6,100 bases of DNA from Streptomyces violaceus (lineage in GTDB: Bacteria > Actinomycetota > Actinomycetes > Streptomycetales > Streptomycetaceae): positions 64,518 through 70,617 of the forward strand of contig KL569125.1 in NCBI GenBank assembly GCA_000715635.1. The letters are read 5' to 3'. A program made the position numbers and the translations under genes. Positions 1 to 5,030 of this stretch are shown here, in pieces; position 1 is the first letter of the stretch, and each line of letters begins with the position of its first letter. The notes under the pieces are model-generated. The model saw only the letters and a program-made list of their open reading frames with translations. It searched no databases and had not been told where the DNA came from.

Positions 1-1629
1 CTGCTGGGTTCCGCGGCCTGCTTCGGGCTCGCCTTCAACACCAAGATGCTCCAGGGGTACATCGCGCTGCCCGCCGTGTTCGCGGTGTATCTGTACGCCG
101 CCAAGCCGGCGTTGGTGAAGCGGATCGTGAATCTGCTGGCCGCCGCCGTGGTGCTGGCCGTCTCCAGCTTCTGGTGGGCGGCCGCCGTGTCACTGGTGCC
201 GGCCTCCGAGCGGCCCTACATCGGCGGTTCCACGGACGGCACGGCCTGGAACCTGATCTTGGGCTACAACGGCCTCGGCCGGATCCTCGGCGGCGAGGGC
301 AACGGCGGTGGCGGTGGGGGCGGAGGCGGTGGCTTCTCCGGCACCGCGGGCCTCGGCCGGATGTTCAACGACATCCTAGGCGGCCAGATCTCCTGGCTGC
401 TCCCCTTCGCGGGCCTCGCGCTCGTCGGCGGCCTGGTGCTGTGCGGCCGCGCCCCGCGTACGGATCTCACCCGGGCCGCGCTCGTGCTGTGGGGCGGCTG
501 GACCCTCCTGCACTACCTGACGTTCGCCCTCGCCGAGGGCACCATGCACCCGTACTACACGACCGCGCTCGCCCCGGGCATCGCGGCACTGTGCGGAGGC
601 GGCGGCGTGCTGCTGCTGCGCGCCTTCCGGGCCGGCCGGCGGTGGGCCTGGGTGCTGCCGCTCGGGCTGGGTGTCACGGCCGTCTGGGCGGCGGTGCTGC
701 TGCGGCGGGCCTCCGGCTGGAACACCTGGCTGTGGCCGTCGGTCCTGGTCGTCATGGCGCTGGCGATCGCGGGGCTGTTCGTCTTCCGCTCCGGCGCCTC
801 GGGCCTTCGGCTTCGGTTGCTGGCCGTGTCGGTGACGGCCGCGGTCGTCGCGGCGGTGGCGGGTCCGGCGGCGTACGCCTGGTCGGTGCCGTCCGGGTCG
901 GGCGGCGGGGGTGGCATGGGCGGTACGAACCCGACGGCGGGGCCGTCGACGGGGTCTGGCTTCGGCGGGCGCGGTGGCGGTGGCGGCCGGGGGTTCCCGG
1001 GCGGTTCCGGTGACGGGATGCCGGGTGGCGGTGGCCGGCAGGGCGGAAATGCCCAGGCGGGTGGCGGCAACGCCCAGACGGGTGGCGGCAACGCCCAGGC
1101 CGGTGGCGGCTTCCCCGGTGGCGGGGTGCCGTCCCGCGGGCCGGACGGGCAGAACGCTCAGAGCGACCGGGCCCCCGGCGGCATGGGCGGCGGCCCCGGC
1201 GGTGGCGGCATGGGCGGCGGCTCGAGCAGCGAGCTCATCTCGTACCTGAAGAAGCACCAGGACGGCGCCGAGTGGCTGCTGGCGGTGTCCAGTTCGCAGG
1301 GCGCCGCCCAGCTCATCGTGAGCAGCGGAGAGCCCGTCATCTCCATGTGGGGCTGGTCCGGCTCCGACAAGGCGATGACACTGGCCAAGCTCAAGGAGCT
1401 GGTGAAGAAGGGCGAACTGCACTACATCCAGCTCGGAGGAGGCATGGGCGGCGGCCCCGGCGGCGGCAGCAGCGTCAGCTCCGAGGTGACGGCGTGGGTG
1501 CAGAAGCACGGCACGGCGGTGAAGGAGAGCGAGTACAGCAAGACCGCGAACTCCACCTCCACCTCCACCTCCTCGTCGCAGTCGAACCAGTCGGCGATCT
1601 ACCGCCTGGACCCGTCCGACGTCAGCTGA
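1..1629 (+). CDS. Glycosyltransferase, YkcB/ArnT-like (GT39-type) integral membrane protein, 3' part
   Basis: The reading frame is open from base 1, so the start and the N-terminal catalytic half lie outside the window; 542 residues are visible. The family is thought to move sugars from a polyprenyl-phosphate carrier onto cell-envelope acceptors at the membrane. Visible parts, in window residue numbers: the family-like start FNTKMLQGY (13-21); about eight hydrophobic helices between 20 and 295; a Gly-run insert near 98-112; a very long Gly-rich linker at about 299-407 containing NAQAGGG repeats; and a soluble C-terminal domain (about 408-540) beginning ELISYLKKHQ with AVSSSQGAAQLIVSSGEPV, which matches my memory of the mannosyltransferase YkcA/B-like C-terminal domain. 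A second short Gly-rich insert (about 478-492) and a Ser/Thr-rich stretch (about 517-530) interrupt and follow this domain. Donor and acceptor are unknown. The internal ATG at 46 is not the true start, because homology-like sequence precedes it. A hairpin follows the stop. Confidence 0.88.
   Translation: MLGSAACFGLAFNTKMLQGYIALPAVFAVYLYAAKPALVKRIVNLLAAAVVLAVSSFWWAAAVSLVPASERPYIGGSTDGTAWNLILGYNGLGRILGGEGNGGGGGGGGGGFSGTAGLGRMFNDILGGQISWLLPFAGLALVGGLVLCGRAPRTDLTRAALVLWGGWTLLHYLTFALAEGTMHPYYTTALAPGIAALCGGGGVLLLRAFRAGRRWAWVLPLGLGVTAVWAAVLLRRASGWNTWLWPSVLVVMALAIAGLFVFRSGASGLRLRLLAVSVTAAVVAAVAGPAAYAWSVPSGSGGGGGMGGTNPTAGPSTGSGFGGRGGGGGRGFPGGSGDGMPGGGGRQGGNAQAGGGNAQTGGGNAQAGGGFPGGGVPSRGPDGQNAQSDRAPGGMGGGPGGGGMGGGSSSELISYLKKHQDGAEWLLAVSSSQGAAQLIVSSGEPVISMWGWSGSDKAMTLAKLKELVKKGELHYIQLGGGMGGGPGGGSSVSSEVTAWVQKHGTAVKESEYSKTANSTSTSTSSSQSNQSAIYRLDPSDVS
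1048..1110 (+). repeat. Three tandem 21-bp units encoding NAQ(A/T)GGG
   Basis: Units are 1048-1068, 1069-1089 and 1090-1110. They encode NAQAGGG, NAQTGGG and NAQAGGG in the Gly-rich linker of the glycosyltransferase. The unit length is a multiple of three, so copy-number change would keep the frame. The units differ by only a few bases, which suggests recent duplication by slippage or unequal recombination. Confidence 0.85.
1180..1463 (+). repeat. Dispersed 23-bp direct repeat inside the glycosyltransferase gene
   Basis: An identical 23-base stretch occurs at 1180-1202 and 1441-1463, 261 bases apart and in the same frame, encoding GMGGGPG plus flanking Gly. Its first 15 bases recur at 1207-1221. 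The copies bracket the first half of the C-terminal domain, so recombination between them would delete 87 codons in frame. The coordinates span both copies and the sequence between them. Confidence 0.8.
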
Positions 1630-1654
1630 TCCCACTTCACCCCGCACACAGGAC

Positions 1655-1682
1655 CGGCCCCCGACCCCTCGGTCAGGGGCCG
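1655..1682 (+). terminator. Hairpin downstream of the glycosyltransferase gene
   Basis: The left arm 1655-1666 pairs with the right arm 1671-1682 around a CCTC loop. This makes a 12-bp GC-rich stem with one internal C/A mismatch, starting 26 bases after the stop codon. There is no U-tract, which is common for high-GC actinomycete terminators. It would separate the glycosyltransferase transcript from the next gene. Confidence 0.65.
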
Positions 1683-1742
1683 CTCCCCCGTCCCCGATCA
1701 TGGACACCGATGTCCGGCGAACAGGTGAAGGGAAACGCAGGC

Positions 1743-2363
1743 GTGGGCTACTGCCTGGAGATGAGCACCGGCGACATGCGGACGGTGGTGCGGCTGCTCA
1801 CCGCGGTGGAGCGGACCGAGCGGCAGGAGCGCACGCTCGCCCGGGTGCGCACGGAGTGCGAGCGGACCGACGCCCGGTTCCGGGAGCAGGGCATCGACCT
1901 CGGCGTCTCCATCGCCCAGGCCCTGGACGAGCTGATCGAGGGCGCCCCGAGCACCGACCTCTGCCCCTCGTACAGCTACGCCTTCTACCAGGTCGTCGCG
2001 GCCCACTTCTCCGACCCGACCGACCTCGGCGACTGGCGGCGGCCGACTTGGTTCTACGCCATGGACGACGAACTGACCCGGCACGGCGTCCCGTCCGACC
2101 TACTCCCCGGCACGTTCCTGTTCAGTGGCCCGCCGCTGCGCCTTCCCCACCCGGGCGACGCGGTGCCCGCCATCGGGACCCTGCCGGCCCAGCGGGCCGC
2201 GGCGCTCGCCGACGCCTACGAGTCCGTACTCGGCCGTCTGGAGCCCGAATTCCGTGACGCGGCCCGCCGGTTCGCCGAACTCATGCGCTTCGAGGCGGAG
2301 GAGTGGGAGAGTTCGCGGAAGCTCGGGACGAACCTGGACACGATCCTCTTCTGGTTCCACTGA
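1743..2363 (+). CDS. Uncharacterised cytoplasmic protein, DUF7691-like
   Basis: This encodes 206 residues with no signal peptide or membrane segment. I chose the GTG at 1743 because AAGGGA lies at 1728-1733, nine bases upstream. The in-frame ATG at 1710 would add 11 residues but has no clear ribosome binding site, and the ATG at 1761 is too close to its GGAG. The protein has an Arg/Glu-rich N-terminal helical part (10-50), a central segment SYSYAFYQVVAAHF (77-90), an aromatic patch WRRPTWFYAMDDEL (98-111), a Gly/Pro turn region FLFSGPPLRLPHPGDAVPAIG (125-145) and a helical C-terminus. The order 'YA-F-hydrophobic, acidic W-region, SGPP-PLP-P-D-PAIG' resembles the small actinobacterial DUF7691 family as I recall it. 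I saw no catalytic motif, and the function is unknown. It lies between a hairpin and a 194-base gap, so it is probably a single-gene unit. Confidence 0.72.
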   Translation: MGYCLEMSTGDMRTVVRLLTAVERTERQERTLARVRTECERTDARFREQGIDLGVSIAQALDELIEGAPSTDLCPSYSYAFYQVVAAHFSDPTDLGDWRRPTWFYAMDDELTRHGVPSDLLPGTFLFSGPPLRLPHPGDAVPAIGTLPAQRAAALADAYESVLGRLEPEFRDAARRFAELMRFEAEEWESSRKLGTNLDTILFWFH

Positions 2364-2557
2364 CCTCTGCGGGAACTCTTGACGCCGCCTTTCCCACCGG
2401 GATACTTGCGGTCGACAGCGCGCCAACTGCCGTGTCCGCGAAGAGAGTTCTTCTTTTTCGATCTGATACTGCCAGCGGTTCCGCTTGTCCGAGATCCCGA
2501 ACGCCGTACGAAGTTTCGCCCCCACGCGTCACGGCCGCCCCCACAGGAGGATCCACT
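2364..2557 (+). promoter_or_regulatory. Intergenic leader of the secreted protease-like gene, with candidate promoter
   Basis: A housekeeping-type promoter candidate has TTGACG at 2379-2384, a 16-base spacer and GATACT at 2401-2406. A second GATACT lies at 2465-2470, just after a pyrimidine run (2447-2459), but has no recognisable -35. If the first is used, the leader is about 145 bases long. The stretch is less GC-rich than its surroundings, as expected of a regulatory region. No operator or riboswitch was recognised. The promoter call is by eye only. Confidence 0.35.
2545..2550 (+). promoter_or_regulatory. Consensus ribosome binding site AGGAGG
   Basis: A perfect AGGAGG sits seven bases before the ATG at 2558. 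It fixes the start of the secreted protein and excludes the long upstream in-frame extension beginning near 2303. Confidence 0.9.
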
Positions 2558-3166
2558 ATGAGCCCACGCAAGGCAGTCGTCGCCGCCTTGGCCGCCGCAC
2601 TGCTGGCCGGCCCCGGCGTCGCCCAGGCCGCCACCCAGCAGACGACTCCCGCACCCGCCCCGGTCCGCGACCGCGCAGCGGCGGCCACCATCACCTGGTC
2701 CCTCGTCCGCGCGAGCAACCCCACCGAGGACCAGCGCACCGCCTACGACGCCATCACCCGGGCCATGAACGCGGCGGTGGCCCGCTACAACAACCTCAGT
2801 GACCTGGGCAAGACCATCACCGTCCGCTACGAGCCGGGCGTCCCCACCGCCGACGGCAACATCAACGGGACCATCCGCTTCGGCAGCAACCGCAGCTACA
2901 TGAACGAGCGGACGGCCCTGCACGAGATCGCCCACACCATCGGCGTGGGCACCAGCTCGGGCTGGTCCCGCCTCGGCGGCAGCGGCACCTGGACCGGCGG
3001 ACAGGCCACCGCCCTCGTCAAGCAGTACGACGGTTCCGGCGCCAAGATCTCCACCGGCGGCGGTCACTTCTGGCCCTACGGCCTGAACTACGACAACGAA
3101 TGGTCGACCACGGCGGCCGACCGGCACGTCCACATCGTCGCCGCGATGGTCCGCGACGGCCTCTAG
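2558..3166 (+). CDS. Secreted HEXXH zinc-metalloprotease-like protein
   Basis: This encodes 202 residues. The start is fixed by AGGAGG seven bases upstream and by the signal peptide: SPRK, a hydrophobic Ala/Leu core (6-19) and a predicted signal-peptidase I site after AQA (residue 24). Export by Sec is therefore likely, leaving about 178 residues plus a Pro/Ala-rich spacer (26-44). The mature domain has HEIAHTIGVG (122-131), the classic zinc-binding HEXXH with Glu123 as expected catalytic base. Downstream are GGGHFWPYGLNYDNEW (167-182) and DRHVHIVAAMVRDGL (188-202). A metzincin would carry His or Asp at position 132, but Thr is found there, so the third ligand must be elsewhere; His170 or Glu181 are candidates. 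There are no cysteines. The HFWPYGLNY block recalls small secreted or lectin-linked bacterial proteins of unknown substrate. It is not typical snapalysin (M7). Protease activity is inferred, and the substrate is unknown. The gene has its own leader and terminator. Confidence 0.85.
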   Translation: MSPRKAVVAALAAALLAGPGVAQAATQQTTPAPAPVRDRAAAATITWSLVRASNPTEDQRTAYDAITRAMNAAVARYNNLSDLGKTITVRYEPGVPTADGNINGTIRFGSNRSYMNERTALHEIAHTIGVGTSSGWSRLGGSGTWTGGQATALVKQYDGSGAKISTGGGHFWPYGLNYDNEWSTTAADRHVHIVAAMVRDGL

Positions 3167-3177
3167 ACCCGTTCGAG

Positions 3178-3212
3178 CCCGGCATCCCAGGTCTGTCGCT
3201 GCGGGTGCCGGG
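3178..3212 (+). terminator. Hairpin downstream of the secreted protease-like gene
   Basis: Bases 3178-3187 pair with 3203-3212, giving ten pairs including one T-G wobble. Three further pairs (3188-3190 with 3199-3201) extend it past a one-base bulge, leaving an eight-base loop. It starts 11 bases after the stop. It has no U-tract but is a stable stem suited to termination before the ATP-binding gene. Confidence 0.6.
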
Positions 3213-3219
3213 TACCCGG
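3208..3219 (+). repeat. Perfect 12-bp palindrome CCGGGTACCCGG
   Basis: This is a perfect dyad centred on GGTACC. It shares bases 3208-3212 with the right arm of the preceding hairpin and lies 46 bases upstream of the chosen start of the ATP-binding gene. It could be a repressor site or simply part of the terminator region. No regulator is suggested by neighbours. Confidence 0.5.
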
Positions 3220-3265
3220 TTCAGGCACGAGCCGAGGTGTGGACGACGGACGGGAGGCCGGGGCA

Positions 3266-3688
3266 GTGGCGGTGAAAGCGATGGGGTGGGCGCACTCGTT
3301 CCCGATGTCCGAGGGAGTGCGCGCCGGGCGGCAGTGGACACGTGAACGTCTCGAGTCCCTGCCCTGGGCCGCTGCCGAGCCGGACACGGTGGACGCCATC
3401 GTGCTGGCCGTGTCCGAGCTGATCACCAATGCTCACATCCACGCGCACAGCGACGCGCACCTGGTCCTCACGTGGGACGGTGAATGCCTCCATGTGAGCG
3501 TCCACGACGAGGACCCGACACTGCCGCGCCGGCGCGAAGCAGAGCCCGGGGATGTCTCCGGCCGTGGCGTGGCCATCGTGCGGAAGCTCGCCGATGAGTG
3601 GGGGATGAGGTGCCAGCGGCACGGCAAGACGGTGACGGCATGCTTCTGCCCCGCCGGTGCCGGCACCGATACCGGCACCGGTGAATGA
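3266..3688 (+). CDS. RsbW-like ATP-binding regulatory protein (HATPase_c_2, GHKL fold)
   Basis: This encodes 140 residues. I chose the GTG at 3266 because GGGAGG lies at 3252-3257, eight bases upstream. The in-frame GTG at 3239 has its purines only one base away. The domain covers most of the protein: an N box ELITNAHIHA (51-60) with the Glu and Asn that bind Mg-ATP, a degenerate G1 region HVSVHDEDPTLPRR (76-89), and a G2 loop SGRGVAIVRKLADEWG (98-113). This matches the stand-alone anti-sigma-factor or serine kinase-like ATPases that actinomycetes carry in large numbers. Such proteins may bind or phosphorylate an anti-sigma antagonist or act with a partner phosphatase; no partner gene is adjacent, so the target is unknown. 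A His-rich stretch HIHAHSDAH (57-65) follows the N box. The last codons (AGAGTDTGTGE) overlap a hairpin and the stop lies just past it. Confidence 0.85.
   Translation: MAVKAMGWAHSFPMSEGVRAGRQWTRERLESLPWAAAEPDTVDAIVLAVSELITNAHIHAHSDAHLVLTWDGECLHVSVHDEDPTLPRRREAEPGDVSGRGVAIVRKLADEWGMRCQRHGKTVTACFCPAGAGTDTGTGE
3652..3683. terminator. Bidirectional hairpin between convergent genes, embedded in coding sequence
   Basis: Bases 3654-3663 (CCGGTGCCGG) pair perfectly with 3672-3681 around an eight-base loop, and 3652-3653 with 3682-3683 add a C-G pair and a wobble. On the plus strand it lies in the final codons of the ATP-binding gene, immediately before its stop. On the minus strand it begins about nine bases after the ppk2 stop. 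It can therefore serve both transcripts. It also contains the direct repeat CCGGCACCG (3660-3668 and 3672-3680). Confidence 0.65.
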
Positions 3689-3691
3689 GTG

Positions 3692-4657
3692 TCAGTCGGT
3701 CCCGGGGTGCTTGCCTGGCCCGTCGGCGCCGGGGGACAGCGGCGTGGGTGACAGTGTGGTGTCCTCCTCGCCGGGCTCCAGGAGGGTGTCGGCGGCGCCG
3801 ACGATGAGGGGGTCGGGTGTGCCGACGGCCTCGCGGTCCTTGCTGGCGTAGTCGATGCGCCACAGCAGACTGCGCATGGTCTCCAGCCGGGCGCGCCGCT
3901 TGTCGTTGCTCTTGACGACCGTCCAGGGGGCGTGTGCGGTGTCCGTGGCGCGGAACATGTCGATCTTCGCCTCGGTGTAGTCGTCCCAGAGGTCCAGCGA
4001 GGCCAAGTCGGTGGGGGAGAGTTTCCACTGGCGCACCGGGTCGACCTGCCGGATCGCGAAGCGCGTGCGCTGCTCGGAGCGGGAGACGGAGAACCAGAAC
4101 TTCACCAGCAGGACGCCGTCGTCGACCAGCATCCGCTCGAAGACCGGGCACTGGTCGAGGAACAGCTCGTACTCGTCCTTGGAGCAGTACCCCATCACGC
4201 GCTCGACGCCGGCCCGGTTGTACCAGGAGCGGTCGAAGAAGACGATCTCCCCGGCCGTCGGCAGATGCGCGATGTACCGCTGGAAGTACCACTGGCCCGT
4301 CTCGCGTTCGGTGGGTTTGTCCAGGGCGACCACGCGTGCGCCGCGGGGGTTGAGCCGCTCGGTGAGCCGCTGGATCGTGCCGCCCTTGCCCGCCGCGTCA
4401 CGCCCCTCGCACACCACGACCAGGCGGGCGCCGGTGTCCTTGACCCACCGCTGGAGCTTGAGCAGCTCGATCTGCAGGATGCGCTTGGTCCGCTCGTACT
4501 CCTTGCGGCCCACCTTGCGGTCGTACGGATGGTTCTCCCGCCAGGTCCGGATGGGGCGTCCGTCTTCGTCCAGCACGATCGGCTGCTCTCGCCGACTGGC
4601 ATCCACGGTCAGTCCGTCCAGCAGCCTGTCCGCGTCTTCGGCGTCTTCCGCGTTCAT
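3692..4657 (-). CDS. ppk2: Polyphosphate kinase 2 (PPK2, class I-type)
   Basis: This encodes 321 residues. Two ATG codons compete: the one at 4657 has GGGGAG (4665-4670 on this strand) at the ideal seven-base spacing, while the one at 4663 is only one base from it. PPK2 enzymes transfer phosphate between inorganic polyphosphate and nucleoside diphosphates, chiefly making GTP or ATP from GDP or ADP, in the cytoplasm. Features seen: a variable acidic N-terminus (1-35); HPYDRKVGRKEYERTK (43-58); Walker A EGRDAAGKGG (84-93); KPTERETGQWYFQRY (114-128); Walker B-like FFDRSWYNRAGVERVMG (140-156); and FWFSVSRSEQRTRF (187-200), the expected lid/Arg region. The core spans about 45-275, a normal length for a one-domain class I enzyme. 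The last 30 or so residues are a Pro/Gly/Asp-rich tail outside the core. It probably shares a transcript with the DUF6411-like gene 32 bases upstream and ends three bases from the convergent ATP-binding gene. Nucleotide preference cannot be read from the sequence. Confidence 0.93.
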   Translation of the reverse strand: MNAEDAEDADRLLDGLTVDASRREQPIVLDEDGRPIRTWRENHPYDRKVGRKEYERTKRILQIELLKLQRWVKDTGARLVVVCEGRDAAGKGGTIQRLTERLNPRGARVVALDKPTERETGQWYFQRYIAHLPTAGEIVFFDRSWYNRAGVERVMGYCSKDEYELFLDQCPVFERMLVDDGVLLVKFWFSVSRSEQRTRFAIRQVDPVRQWKLSPTDLASLDLWDDYTEAKIDMFRATDTAHAPWTVVKSNDKRRARLETMRSLLWRIDYASKDREAVGTPDPLIVGAADTLLEPGEEDTTLSPTPLSPGADGPGKHPGTD

Positions 4658-4689
4658 GACCATGCTCCCCGCTCGGCCCGCACCGTCGG

Positions 4690-4932
4690 TCAGAAGGGCA
4701 TGCGGCCGCGGGAGCGGCGACCTGCCGAACCGCTGCGGCTCACCGCGCGCGAGCTGCTGTGGAAGGGCTTGCTCAAGAGCCGGCCCAGAATGCCGGGCGC
4801 CTTGCCACCGGCCCGGGCCCCGGCACCGAGCGTACGTTGTGTGCCGCGTTCGGGATGGCGGGAGAGCCGGGGGACGAGGAAGGCCAGGACGGCCAGGACC
4901 ACACACCCGACGATGACGGCGGCGACTACCAT
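4690..4932 (-). CDS. Small membrane-anchored basic protein, DUF6411-like
   Basis: This encodes 80 residues. I chose the ATG at 4932 because GGGGAG lies six bases upstream (4939-4944 on this strand). An in-frame ATG at 4965 would add 11 polar residues before the hydrophobic segment and lacks similar support. The protein opens with one hydrophobic helix (MVVAAVIVGCVVLAVLAFLVP, about 1-21), followed by a basic tail rich in Arg, Gly and Ser. The likely topology is N-out with the tail in the cytoplasm. Blocks RLSRHPERGTQRTLGAGARAG and KPFHSSSRAVSRSGSAGRRSRG, ending MPF, fit my memory of the actinobacterial DUF6411 family, whose function is unknown. It precedes ppk2 by 32 bases in the same direction, so the two are probably co-transcribed. 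That could mean a membrane-proximal partner for polyphosphate metabolism, but this is only a context inference. Confidence 0.82.
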   Translation of the reverse strand: MVVAAVIVGCVVLAVLAFLVPRLSRHPERGTQRTLGAGARAGGKAPGILGRLLSKPFHSSSRAVSRSGSAGRRSRGRMPF

Positions 4933-5008
4933 GATCAGCTCCCCTTCGCTGGTGGACGGATACACGGGTGCCCCGCTCTGTCCCGCCCATGTGAGGAGCG
5001 AGGAAATG

Positions 5009-5028
5009 GCCTGGCCGGACCGGCCGGC
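5009..5028 (-). terminator. Candidate hairpin after the TPP enzyme gene
   Basis: Read on the minus strand, GCCGGCC pairs with GGCC-A-GGC around GGTCC: seven pairs with one bulged A, starting two bases after the stop codon. It is shorter than the other hairpins here, has no U-tract and may be only partly effective. The remaining 76 bases before the DUF6411-like start hold no promoter I could identify with confidence. Confidence 0.4.
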
Positions 5029-5030
5029 GC

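Noticed and set aside
57..1629. Possible phage or integrated-element origin of the Gly-rich sequence
   Set aside because: Such Gly runs are common in Streptomyces membrane glycosyltransferases, and no integrase, transposase or attachment-site repeat is present.
376..1707. Long open frame on the minus strand opposite the glycosyltransferase
   Set aside because: It is low-complexity Arg/Ala/Gly/His-rich translation, a by-product of high third-position GC opposite a real gene with membrane helices and a recognisable C-terminal domain.
1272..1742. Upstream extension of the DUF7691-like frame into the glycosyltransferase gene
   Set aside because: The extension is Arg/Gly/His-rich shadow sequence and runs through the terminator hairpin; coding character begins near 1743.
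2303..2557. Upstream in-frame extension of the secreted protease-like gene
   Set aside because: It would bury the signal peptide inside the protein and ignore the consensus AGGAGG seven bases before 2558.
3239..3265. Earlier GTG start for the ATP-binding protein
   Set aside because: The purine-rich stretch lies only one base from that codon, while GGGAGG is well spaced for the GTG at 3266.
3434..3460. His-rich HIHAHSDAH stretch as a metal-binding site in the ATPase
   Set aside because: It continues the N-box helix, where ELVTNAVRHA-type sequences normally contain His; a metal site is not supported by anything else.
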